This document shows positions 1 through 8,564 of a stretch of DNA of 64,000 bases, one piece after another (the stretch's first letter is position 1; every line of letters starts with the position of its first letter). The stretch comes from a bacterium (lineage in GTDB: Bacteria > Myxococcota_A > UBA9160 > UBA4427), in contig JANSYR010000008.1 in NCBI GenBank assembly GCA_024742285.1, positions 229,542 to 293,541 on the forward strand. The letters run 5' to 3'. A program made the translations under genes and the position numbers. Under the pieces are notes generated by a model. The model was not told the DNA's origin, did no database searches, and was given only the letters and a program-made list of their open reading frames with translations.

Positions 1-1
1 C

Positions 2-1525
2 GTCCCGATCGTGGCGGCGCTCGCCGCCATCTTCGTCGCCTGGCGCGCGATCAGCGAGCAGGGTCCGACCGTGACGCTGCTCTTCGACGACGCGGAGGGC
101 CTCGAGGTCGAGAAGACGAAGGTCAAGTACAAGAGCGTCGACATCGGGGTCGTCGAAGCGATCTCCTTCACGCGAGACCTCGAGCAGGTCGAGCTGGAGG
201 TCAGCCTGGTCGACGGATCCGAGCCCTTCCTCACGGAGAACACCCGCTTCTGGATCGTCCGCGCGGAGATCTCGGCGGGCCACGTCAGTGGAATCGGGAC
301 CGTCCTCTCGGGCGCGTACATCGCGGTCGATTTCTCCGACGAGGGCAAGCGACAGACGACCTTCGTCGGACTCGACAAGGCACCTGTCATCACCTCGGAG
401 GCGGAGGGCACGACCTACTCCCTCCGCTCGGAGGCGGCGACTTCGCTCCGCGTGGGCTCGCCCGTCTACTACCGCAGCTACGACGTCGGCAAGGTCATCG
501 CCTACGAGCTCGACGAGTCCGCGGAGTTCTTCTCGATCGACGTCTTCGTGCGCAAGCCCTACGACGCGCAGATCACGACGAGCACGAAGTTCTGGAACGC
601 CTCGGGCCTCGATGTCAGCGTCACCGCCGAGGGCGTTCGCGTGGACACGCCGTCGCTCGTCTCGGCGCTCATCGGGGGTGTCTCGTTCGACAACTTCGCC
701 CACGCCGCGCTGGGAAGACCCGTCGCCGAGGGGACGATCTTCGACCTGTACGAAAATCGGGACGAGAGCCAGAATCCCGTCTACCGGAGAAAGCAGCGCT
801 ATCTCGTCTACTTCGACCGATCGGTCGCGGGCCTGACGATCGGCGCTCCCGTCGAGTTCCGGGGCATCCAGATCGGGCGGGTCCTCGACGTCAAGCTCAC
901 CTACGACTACGGCGAGAGCGACTTCCGCATCCCGGTCGTGCTCGAGCTCGAGCCCGATCGCATCGAGGCCGTCGGTGACCCGGAGGAGGATGAGGCGGCC
1001 ATCGAAGCGGGCTTCGCGGGACTGGTGCGCCGCGGGCTGCGCGCCGAGCTCGCGACGGGGAACATCCTGACGGGCCAGCTCAAGGTCATGCTCGGCTTCC
1101 ACGAGGACGCCGAACCCGCCGAGCTGATCCAGGGCGAGCGCTACCCCGTGATCCCGTCGGCGCCCGGCGCCTTCGATCAGATCTCGAACAGCCTCGCGAG
1201 CGTCGTCGGCGAGCTCCAGGAGGTCCCGATCGCCGACATCGGCCGGCGTCTCGACGGGGTCCTGGCCGAGCTGCAGACGGCGGTGAAAAGCGTGAACGAG
1301 CTGACGGGGACCTTGAACGATGACGTCGCCCCGAGTCTCACCGCGACGCTCGAGAGCGTCGAGCGGACGCTCGCCTCCACGGATACGATGGTCGGGCCCG
1401 ACTCGGCTGCGAATACCGAGCTCGACCGGATCGTGCTCGATCTCGGGGACGCCGCGCGTTCGCTTCGCCTGCTGACGGAACGCCTGGAACAACACCCCGA
1501 AGACCTGCTGCGAGGAAAGCGCTGA
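2..1525 (+). CDS. pqiB: Paraquat-inducible protein B (MCE/MlaD domain protein), 5' partial
   Basis: The reading frame is open at the window edge, so the N-terminus and its membrane anchor are probably only partly present; the visible start of the frame (VPIVAALAAIFVAW) looks like the end of a transmembrane helix. Three MCE repeats follow, at about residues 20-105, 135-225 and 265-360. The second and third carry the typical patterns SLRVGSPVYYRSYDVGKV and LTIGAPVEFRGIQIGRV. A helical tail (about residues 395-500) would form the needle-like part. PqiB homologues are inner-membrane-anchored periplasmic proteins that make a lipid conduit across the envelope. The stop lies 2 nt before pqiC, so the two are co-transcribed; pqiA would be expected just upstream, outside the window. 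The three-MCE architecture makes the family assignment firm. Confidence 0.92.
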   Translation, partial: VPIVAALAAIFVAWRAISEQGPTVTLLFDDAEGLEVEKTKVKYKSVDIGVVEAISFTRDLEQVELEVSLVDGSEPFLTENTRFWIVRAEISAGHVSGIGTVLSGAYIAVDFSDEGKRQTTFVGLDKAPVITSEAEGTTYSLRSEAATSLRVGSPVYYRSYDVGKVIAYELDESAEFFSIDVFVRKPYDAQITTSTKFWNASGLDVSVTAEGVRVDTPSLVSALIGGVSFDNFAHAALGRPVAEGTIFDLYENRDESQNPVYRRKQRYLVYFDRSVAGLTIGAPVEFRGIQIGRVLDVKLTYDYGESDFRIPVVLELEPDRIEAVGDPEEDEAAIEAGFAGLVRRGLRAELATGNILTGQLKVMLGFHEDAEPAELIQGERYPVIPSAPGAFDQISNSLASVVGELQEVPIADIGRRLDGVLAELQTAVKSVNELTGTLNDDVAPSLTATLESVERTLASTDTMVGPDSAANTELDRIVLDLGDAARSLRLLTERLEQHPEDLLRGKR

Positions 1526-1527
1526 TC

Positions 1528-2142
1528 ATGAGAAGCCCCTACCTGCGTGCGCAACCTACGACCTGCCTCGCCCTCGTCGGCGTGCTCGCCCTCACCACCC
1601 TGGCCTGCCTCGGCCGAAGCCCCGAAGTCCGGCTCCATACCCTCGGCGCGGAGCCGCGAGCCGTCGATGCCGACCGCCCGAGCGAGACCGCCGTCGTGAT
1701 CGGCTCCGTGCGCTTCCCTCGCTACCTGGAGCGACCCCAGATCGTCCGCCGCCTCCCTGGCGGCGAGCTCGAGCTCGACGAGTTCAATCGATGGGCGGGC
1801 AGCTTCGAGGACAACGTCATCCGGGCGCTCGGCCTCGCCGTCTCCGAACGGCTCGGGTCGGATCGTGTCGTGACGTCGCCGGCCGATCCCGCGTTCGCCG
1901 TCGACTTCCGCGTCGCCGTTCGCTTCGACGAGCTGGTCGTCGCGGCGGACGGAACCCTCCGCATGCGCGCCGCCTGGTCGATCGCGACGGGCACTCGGGG
2001 GGAGGCGCCCGTGCTCGGACGGACCGACCGCGATCTCCCGGTCGACGGGCGCTCGACCCGCGCCCTCGTCGCAGCCCACGAGCGGTTGATCGAGGCGCTC
2101 GGGGGCGACATCGCCGCGGCGATCCAGGGAGTGCGACCCTGA
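1528..2142 (+). CDS. pqiC: PqiC-like ABC transport auxiliary lipoprotein
   Basis: A 204-residue lipoprotein: the signal peptide ends in a lipobox (LTTLAC, Cys27). The body matches the PqiC/DUF330 pattern, with LHTLGAEPRAV near the N-terminus, then a V-x-G-x-V-x-FPRYLERPQIV strand and a conserved FNRWAGSFEDNVIRAL helix. PqiC proteins sit in the outer membrane and act with PqiB in envelope lipid transport. It starts 2 nt after the pqiB stop and is the last gene of this operon; the next gene downstream is convergent. No other function is likely. Confidence 0.88.
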   Translation: MRSPYLRAQPTTCLALVGVLALTTLACLGRSPEVRLHTLGAEPRAVDADRPSETAVVIGSVRFPRYLERPQIVRRLPGGELELDEFNRWAGSFEDNVIRALGLAVSERLGSDRVVTSPADPAFAVDFRVAVRFDELVVAADGTLRMRAAWSIATGTRGEAPVLGRTDRDLPVDGRSTRALVAAHERLIEALGGDIAAAIQGVRP

Positions 2143-2243
2143 GCGTGGGATGGCTTCGTGGGCCCGCACCGTCGAGCCTGACGAACGAGCCCTCTCGCGG
2201 CATCCCGACCGGATCGAGGGGCTCCCGCCGCGCGGGCGCCGGC

Positions 2244-4160
2244 CTATTCGGACTCGCCTTCCGCGGCGTCGCGTGAACGCGTCGAAGAACGATTCGACGG
2301 GCTCGGGGCTTCGGACGACGATGGCCGAGTGGGCTCCGGGGCGACCCCATCCCGCAGGTGGACGTCGCGCTGAGGGAACGGGATATGCAGCCCCTCCCGG
2401 TCGAATCGAAGCTTGACCGCGCGGGTCAGGTCCCACTTCACGTCCCAGTAGTCCGCGTTCTCCACCCAGGGTGCGACCTTGAAGACGACCGCGGAGTCCC
2501 CCAGCTCGTCGACGACGAGGAGCGGCGGCGGATCCGAGAGGATGCGTTCGTCCTCCTCGAACAGCGCCTTGAAGACGCGCTCCGCGTGCTCGATGTCGTC
2601 GCCGTAGGCGATGCCGAACTTGAGATCGACGCGGCGAAGTCGCTGGTCGCTCACGTTCTTGATCACGTTTCCCCAGATCTTCGCGTTCGGAACGACCAGC
2701 GTCTGTCGATCGATCGTGAGGATCGTCGTGGAAACGAGGCTCATCTTCGAGACCTGCCCGAAGACGCCAGCCGTCTCGACGAAGTCGCCGACGTCGTAGG
2801 GCCGATAGAGCAGGATCATGGCGCCGGAAGCGAAGTTGGCCAGCGTCTCCTGAAGCGCGAAGCCCACGACGAAGCCCGCGATCCCGAGGCCGGCGAGCAG
2901 GGGTCCCGGGTCGATGCCGATCTGCGAGAGTGCGAAGAGGACGCCCAGCGCGGTGACCAGACCGGAGGTCCACGACACCAACGTGTCCTGGAGCAGCTTC
3001 GTGAACGAGAACCGCGAAGTGGACACGGCCCGCCGAACGACTCGCCCGGTGAGTCGGGCGAACACGCGCGTCACGAGGAGGATCGCCAGGAAGAGCAGGA
3101 GATCGAAGGCGACGTCCGGGCCCTTCTCCCGGAACCACGCACCCGCGCGGTCCGACGCGTCGCGAAGCAGGCGGACGACGACGTCCCCGTCCAGGATGTC
3201 GCCCGAGAGCTCGCCGGTCGTCTCGATCAGGAGCTGGCGGTACTCCGCCGTTTCCAGGTCGTAGTCGCCCATGATGCCGAGCGTCTCGCCGAAGCTGGTC
3301 GTCACGGACTCGAGGCGCCGCTCCTCGAAGACGAGCTCTGCCTTGAGCTCCGCGTCGTCCGGGCTGACCTCGAGATCGCGCTGGAGCGATTCGATGCGAC
3401 CGTCCAGGAACTCGAGCCAGGCGGCGAGAGAGTCGGCGCGGCGCTCGATGTGCGTGGTCAGCCAGTTGCGGCCCGTCGTTGGGTCGAGCCCGACGGCTTC
3501 CACCCCCTCGAGATGCTCCTGCATCGCGGCATAGAGACGGTCGAGCATCTCCATGTCGTCGAGCGCCTTCTGCTCTCGCTTCCGGCGCGTGGCGGGATCG
3601 AGCTCCTCGAGCGGGGTGCGACTCCGCTGGACCTGCTGCTCGGCCTCGACGATCAGCTCGCCGATCCGGCCGGTGGTCGGCCCCATCTGGCGCTTGACTT
3701 CGCGCTCGAGGTCCGCCGTCTCGAGGCCCTCCCCTTGCTGTGCGAGCAGGTTCCCCGCCTGCTCGTGAAGCAGCGCGAGATACTCCAGTCGCATGTCGCC
3801 CATGCGCGCGAGGAGAACGCTGCGATCCTCGCCGCGCGCTGCCACGAGCTCCTCTTCCAGCCCGTCGTAGCGCTCGACGAGCGTCTCCATCTCGCCGCGA
3901 CGCTCGGCCGCCTCCGCGACGAGTGGGTGGAGCTCCCTTTCTTCCGCCGCTTCGACCGCTTCCTCGACCGCCTCCTCGGCGTCGTCCGCGGGCGCGTCGG
4001 CGGGCGCCGTGGCCACCGGCTCCGAGGCTTCCTGGGCCGCGGCGATGGAGGCCGGAAGCCCCGCGAGCAGAGCACACACGAGCCCCAGCAGCAGCGCCGA
4101 GGGGCACGGGCGAAGCACGGAACCCCACCCGTGCGACGTTGTACGAGACCACGCGCTCAC
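2244..4160 (-). CDS. MscS-family mechanosensitive ion channel with periplasmic coiled-coil extension
   Basis: A 638-residue protein from a GTG start. A second GTG at 4118 would give a tighter signal peptide (core ALLLGLVCALLAG) and may be the real start. A long, charged, largely helical region (about residues 50-340) is presumably periplasmic and coiled-coil. The channel module begins near residue 345 with several membrane helices and ends in the pore-lining helix and beta domain (LGIAGFVVGFALQETLANF, then PYDVGDFVETAGVFGQV and LVVPNAKIWGNVIKN). Family members release solutes on hypo-osmotic shock. The extension makes it much larger than minimal MscS (about 286 aa) and resembles MscK/MscM-type or YnaI-like variants. 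It lies 34 nt downstream of a barrel-protein gene on the same strand. Confidence 0.9.
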   Translation of the reverse strand: MSAWSRTTSHGWGSVLRPCPSALLLGLVCALLAGLPASIAAAQEASEPVATAPADAPADDAEEAVEEAVEAAEERELHPLVAEAAERRGEMETLVERYDGLEEELVAARGEDRSVLLARMGDMRLEYLALLHEQAGNLLAQQGEGLETADLEREVKRQMGPTTGRIGELIVEAEQQVQRSRTPLEELDPATRRKREQKALDDMEMLDRLYAAMQEHLEGVEAVGLDPTTGRNWLTTHIERRADSLAAWLEFLDGRIESLQRDLEVSPDDAELKAELVFEERRLESVTTSFGETLGIMGDYDLETAEYRQLLIETTGELSGDILDGDVVVRLLRDASDRAGAWFREKGPDVAFDLLLFLAILLVTRVFARLTGRVVRRAVSTSRFSFTKLLQDTLVSWTSGLVTALGVLFALSQIGIDPGPLLAGLGIAGFVVGFALQETLANFASGAMILLYRPYDVGDFVETAGVFGQVSKMSLVSTTILTIDRQTLVVPNAKIWGNVIKNVSDQRLRRVDLKFGIAYGDDIEHAERVFKALFEEDERILSDPPPLLVVDELGDSAVVFKVAPWVENADYWDVKWDLTRAVKLRFDREGLHIPFPQRDVHLRDGVAPEPTRPSSSEAPSPSNRSSTRSRDAAEGESE

Positions 4161-4194
4161 GACGGAACCTGCTGAGGCGAGGGGCGAGAATGCC

Positions 4195-5196
4195 CTAGAA
4201 GTTGAATCGGACGTTCACGCCACCGAAGCCGGCATCGTCGTAGTCCGAGGACGACAAGCCGTTGCCGTTCTTGTCCTCGAGCCGGAACTGCCCGTCGGCC
4301 GTGACGCCGCCGTAGCCTTCGACGGTCACGGTGTCGGTCACGCGATAGCCGACCGTGATCTTGGCCACGGTCGCTTCTTCCTCGCCGACGCCGTCTCGTC
4401 GGATGCCCGTGCCGGGCAGACCGCCGCGATCGCCGTTCAGGCGGAAGAGCTCGCGACGGACGCCGATTCCGGCCGCCACCGTCATCCGGTCGAAGGCGTA
4501 CTGGATGCGGAACTCACCGCCGCGCGAGGTATCGGCCTTGAGGCCGAGGGTCAGGCCATCCGTGATCAGCCAGTTGAAGAGGACGAAGGGCTGGATGCGC
4601 GCGTCCTTCTCGATCTCGGTGAGCGCGAGGACGCCTACGGCGACCGTCAGACTCTCGCCCTTCCAGGCACCGGCGAGCGCACCGCCGCCGCGGAGGGCGT
4701 CGCCGAACTGTGCGCCGCCCTCTCCGGAGAACTCCCCGATCGGGGCCACGAGGATCGACCAGCTCTCGTTCACGGCGAACGCGAAGGTCGGCATGACCCG
4801 GATCACGTGCACGGTGTTCCACGGGTCCGTGCTGTTCGCGCCGACGAAGGTGCCGCTGAAGTCGTAGCCCACGGCGCGGTACTGGGTCTTGATCGTCACG
4901 CCCACGTCGTCGGAGAGCTTCCGCGAGAGATCTACGCCGCCGGAAGCCATCCAGTAGCTGAAGTCGCCTCGTCGATCGAGCTTCGTCTCGCCCTGGTACT
5001 CGAAGCCCGTGCGAGCCTGAGTGCGCCACGCCGATTCCTCGGCGGGCCGCGTCGCTGCGGTCCCCGTCCAGTGGTCCTCGCCGTCGTCCGCGGCGGCGGC
5101 GGACATCGGCACCAGGAGGAGGGCCAAGAGCGCGACCGCAGCCGGGGCAGCACGCAGTCCCAGTCGTTCGATCGAGAGGACGTCGACGGTCTTCAT
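4195..5196 (-). CDS. Predicted outer-membrane beta-barrel protein (DUF6268-like)
   Basis: A 333-residue exported protein. I place the start at the ATG at 5196 because an AGGAG sits 8 nt upstream and a signal peptide follows (core AVALLALLLVPMSAAAA); the open frame extends upstream to 5418 but without coding character. The mature part is built of alternating polar/hydrophobic strands (for example QARTGFEYQGE, VTIKTQYRAVGYDF, GFGGVNVRFNF) and ends in Phe, as barrels inserted by BamA do. It lies 34 nt upstream of the MscS gene, so the two are probably co-transcribed as an envelope pair. The substrate is unknown; the DUF6268 match is from pattern only. Confidence 0.75.
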   Translation of the reverse strand: MKTVDVLSIERLGLRAAPAAVALLALLLVPMSAAAADDGEDHWTGTAATRPAEESAWRTQARTGFEYQGETKLDRRGDFSYWMASGGVDLSRKLSDDVGVTIKTQYRAVGYDFSGTFVGANSTDPWNTVHVIRVMPTFAFAVNESWSILVAPIGEFSGEGGAQFGDALRGGGALAGAWKGESLTVAVGVLALTEIEKDARIQPFVLFNWLITDGLTLGLKADTSRGGEFRIQYAFDRMTVAAGIGVRRELFRLNGDRGGLPGTGIRRDGVGEEEATVAKITVGYRVTDTVTVEGYGGVTADGQFRLEDKNGNGLSSSDYDDAGFGGVNVRFNF

Positions 5197-5561
5197 CTCG
5201 CGAGCTCCTGGAGAAACTTCAGCGCGAGCCGGGCTCGCACTGCAGATTCTCTCGCTGCCCGTACGTCGAGCGCGATTCGGATCGACGGGCGGGCGATCAT
5301 TGAGATTGCTCCGAGCTCGGCGCCTAAGGTCGCCTGCTCGAAGCCGGCCCGAATCTAACCCAGTGAGATGCCGTCTGCCTCGACCGTCCTGGCCGCCACG
5401 CCCCGAAGAGTCGATCATGCTCGAGCAGTTCGAGCCACCCGCGCGTCGATCTCGCCCCGGCCGTCACCCGATCTCGGCGCCTCGCAGGCGACACGTAACC
5501 CGCATTGTCATACGTGCAAATGTGCGTTGCGCCTCGACCGGGCCCGGAGTAGCGTTTCGCC
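5197..5561. other. 365-bp divergent intergenic region
   Basis: This separates the minus-strand barrel gene from the plus-strand MarR gene and should hold both promoters. It is GC-rich until about 5490, then less so. A weak dyad (CATT-N2-CA-N4-TG-N2-AATG) occupies 5503-5522, about 40 bp upstream of the MarR start, and could be an autoregulatory operator. No convincing -35/-10 pair, RNA gene or small ORF was seen. Confidence 0.4.
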
Positions 5562-6668
5562 ATGCCCCCGCCTCCCGCCGCCGATCCGCAGCGCTCTGCC
5601 GTCGATCTCGCCGCCACGGTCGAGCGCTATCGGCACAACTGGGTGGGCCACATCCACGACCTCGGCGCCTCCCTCAGCCGCCGGACGATCGAGCGACTCG
5701 AGCGCGAGTGCGGCTATCCCCGGATCCGGCCGAGCCTCGGCCCTTTCATTTCCCTCGTGTGGCGCGAGCCGCGGCCGCTGACCGAGCTGGCGCAGCAGCT
5801 CGCGATCAGTCGCCAGGCGTGCAGCAAGATCGCTCGCCTCGCCGAGGACGACGGCTACGTCGAACGCGTCCTCGCCCAGAAGAACGACCGCGCGCAGTGC
5901 GTCCGGCTGACGAAGCGGGGACGCGATCTCGCCGAGGACAGCGTGCGTCTCATCTTCGAGGAGCAGACCACCTGGGAGGCTCGGATCGGCGCGGGCCGCT
6001 TGCGTCGCTTCAACGCGGCTTCGTCGGCGCTCTTCTTCACGCTCGGCCTCCAGGATCAGACGGACGCCGGACTCGGCAAGGACGCGCGCCGATCGATCGG
6101 CGTCCTTCCCTTGATCGCCGACCACGTGGAGCTGGAGCTGCGAGAGCGGGTCCGCACAATGGGTCACTCGGGCCTCCAGCTCTCCCACGCGCGCATCGTC
6201 GCGCTGGTAGGCGACGGTGCCCTGAGCGTCTCCGACATGGCGCGCCTCCAGGGCGTGAGCCGTCAGGCCACGGGCGTCACGGTCCGCAGCCTCGAATCGC
6301 GCGGATACGTGAAGCGCGGCACTCTCGAGTCCGACGGCCGAGCGATTCGCGTGCACCTGACGGAGAAGGGGGAAGCCCTCGTCCGCGACACCGTCGCGAC
6401 GCTCGAGGATCTGGAAGCAGAGTTCCGCGAGAAGCTCGGCACGCGCCGCTTCGCCGACTTCGTGAACCTGGCCGCTGAGCTCCATCACGCGCTGACCCTC
6501 GAGAGGGAACTCCTCGAAGCGCGCGCGTTCGAGGCCCCACCGCCCGACCCGGCCGAGCGCAACGGGCGAGCGCCGCGGGACCGCGAGCTCCGCGCGATTG
6601 CTTCGTTGCTCGAGGAGAAGCTCGGGACGAGCGCCGCGAGTCGCCTGGGCCGGATCCTGTGCAACTGA
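5562..6668 (+). CDS. Tandem MarR-domain transcriptional regulator
   Basis: A 368-residue protein holding two complete MarR-type winged-helix domains in one chain. The first spans about residues 50-130 (LTELAQQLAISRQACSKIARLAEDDGYV, then a wing NDRAQCVRLTKRG). The second spans about residues 200-285 (LSVSDMARLQGVSRQATGVTVRSLESRGYV, then SDGRAIRVHLTEKG). Ordinary MarR proteins are about 140-170 aa and dimerise, so this looks like a single-chain pseudo-dimer. It is the first gene of a plus-strand run of two BVMOs, a P450, an amidohydrolase and a cupin, 52 nt before the first BVMO, so it very likely controls that cluster in response to a hydrophobic or aromatic ligand. The RBS is weak (GGAG about 13 nt upstream). 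Confidence 0.85.
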   Translation: MPPPPAADPQRSAVDLAATVERYRHNWVGHIHDLGASLSRRTIERLERECGYPRIRPSLGPFISLVWREPRPLTELAQQLAISRQACSKIARLAEDDGYVERVLAQKNDRAQCVRLTKRGRDLAEDSVRLIFEEQTTWEARIGAGRLRRFNAASSALFFTLGLQDQTDAGLGKDARRSIGVLPLIADHVELELRERVRTMGHSGLQLSHARIVALVGDGALSVSDMARLQGVSRQATGVTVRSLESRGYVKRGTLESDGRAIRVHLTEKGEALVRDTVATLEDLEAEFREKLGTRRFADFVNLAAELHHALTLERELLEARAFEAPPPDPAERNGRAPRDRELRAIASLLEEKLGTSAASRLGRILCN

Positions 6669-6720
6669 CGGGCGCCACGCTGCGCCGGATCTTCGATCGA
6701 TTCCGATCAGAGAGGAACGC

Positions 6721-8527
6721 ATGAGCGCCACGACGAGAGCGAGCGAGCTGCCCTTCGACCCGGATGCCCTCCGCGAGAAGTACCGGATCGAGCGGGACAA
6801 GCGGATGCGACCGGACGGAATCGCCCAGTTCCAGGAGCTGACCGGCGAGTTCGCGAAATTCCTCGACGACCCGCACGTCGACGAGATCATCGCCCGTGAC
6901 CCGATCGAGGAAGAGCTCGACGTCGTCGTGATCGGCGGCGGCTTCAGCGGCCTGAGTGCCGGCGCGCAGCTCAAGAAGGCGGGGATCGACGACGTACGAA
7001 TCGTCGAGGCCGGCGGCGACTTCGGCGGGACCTGGTACTGGAACCAGTACCCGGGCGTCCAGTGCGACATCGAGTCCTACATCTACCTGCCGATGCTCGA
7101 AGAGCTCGAGTACATGCCGACGCTCAAGTACAGCTACGGCCCCGAGATCCAGTCCCACGCCAGCCGGATCGGCCACCACTTCGACCTCTACGATCGCGCC
7201 CTCTTCCAGACCCGCGTGTCGAACCTCGACTGGAACACCGACACGAACCGCTGGACGGTCCGAACCGAGCGCGGCGACCGGCTCCACGCGCGCTTCGTCG
7301 TCGTCGCCCCCGGCCCCCTGGCCCGGCCGAAGCTCCCCGGCATTCCCGGCATCCAGGAGTTCGAAGGCCACATGTTCCACACCAGCCGGTGGGACTACGA
7401 CTACACGGGCGGCGATACGACCGGCGGGCTCGACAAGCTCGGCGACAAGAAGGTCGGCGTGGTCGGAACCGGAGCGACGGCGATCCAGTGCATCCCCCAC
7501 GTGGGCGAAGCCGCGGGCCACCTCTACGTCTTCCAGCGCACGCCCTCCTCCGTCGACGCGCGCAACAACCGACCGACGGATCCCGAGTGGTCCGCGCGCC
7601 TCGAGCCCGGCTGGCAGGACGAGCGGATCGCGAATTTCTCGACCTTCGTCTCCGGAACGCCCGTCGGCGAAGACCTCGTCGCGGACGGCTGGACCGACAT
7701 CTTTCGCAAGGTCTCGGTCATGTTCTCGCGGGACGGTGCGGGGCTCTCGCCGGAAGAGGCCGAGCGGATGGTCGAGCTCGCGGACTTCGAGAATGATGGA
7801 GGAGATCCGCGCCCGGGTGGAGGAGATCGTCTCCGATTCCGAAACCGCCGAGTCGCTCAAGCCCTGGTATCGCCAGTTCTGCAAGCGCCCCTGCTTCCAC
7901 GACGACTACCTCCAGACCTTCGACCGGGAGAACGTCACCCTCGTCGACACGGAAGGTCGCGGCGTCGAGCAGATCACCAGGGACGGCGTGATCGTCGGCG
8001 GCAAGGAGTACCCGCTCGACTGTCTGATCTTCGCGACCGGGTTCGAGGTCGGCACCGACTATTCGCGCCGGGCCGCCATGGAGATCCGGGGCGCGACGGG
8101 CGAGACGCTGACCGACCACTGGAAGGAGGAGGTCACCACCTTCCACGGCCTCACGACCGACGGCTTCCCCAACCTCTTCCTGATGGGCGGGCTGCAGTCC
8201 GGCGTGACGCCGAACTTCACCGAGCTCTACAACGAACAGAGCCGACACATCGCCTACATCGCCCTGAAGACCCTCGGCCAGTCCGAGCAGGTCTTCGAAG
8301 CGACCCCGGAAGCCGTCGCCGGCTGGGTCCAGGCCGTGAAGGACTCCGCGTACTCGAACTCCGATTTCGCCGAGACCTGCACGCCCGGCTACTACAACAA
8401 CGAGGGCAAGCCCGGCGTCGGTCCGGGCTGGTTCGGGGGCAGCTACGGCGGGGGCGCACAGGCCTTCTTCGCGCTCCTGCACGCGTGGCGGGCCAAGGGC
8501 GACCTCGAAGGCATCGACCAGCGCTGA
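6721..8527 (+). CDS. Flavin-containing Baeyer-Villiger monooxygenase, interrupted by a 1-nt frameshift
   Basis: A class B flavoprotein monooxygenase that would insert oxygen next to a ketone using NADPH and O2. It shows an FAD Rossmann motif (VIGGGFSGLSAG, about residue 64), the BVMO fingerprint FEGHMFHTSRWDYD (FxGxxxHxxxWD) and a second Rossmann motif (VVGTGATA). The frame from the ATG at 6721 (good RBS, AGAGGA) is homologous to the downstream paralogue only up to about 7793. It then continues in the +1 frame to the stop at 8527. Against the paralogue, a single extra T at 7794 explains the break; removing it gives a 601-residue enzyme. This could be a true inactivating mutation or an assembly error. 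The uncorrected first frame would run on to 8826 as nonsense. Confidence 0.85.
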
Positions 8528-8564
8528 GCCGATCGCGGCCGGCCAGAGAGAACGGGTGGAACGT

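Noticed and set aside
1177..4152. Very long open frame (991 codons) on the minus strand in another frame of the MscS gene, and a 605-codon frame on the opposite strand
   Set aside because: GC-rich coding DNA lacks stops in other frames. The Arg/Pro/Ala-rich shadow translations show no domain, while the MscS frame has clear family motifs.
5503..5522. Operator for the tandem MarR protein
   Set aside because: Only 12 of 20 positions are symmetric and no promoter is clear around it; kept as a weak note, not called as a feature.
7785..7800. Programmed +1 ribosomal frameshifting in the first BVMO
   Set aside because: No slippery stretch, rare-codon or stop-codon stall is present at the site, and the paralogue needs no frameshift; a simple inserted T is enough.
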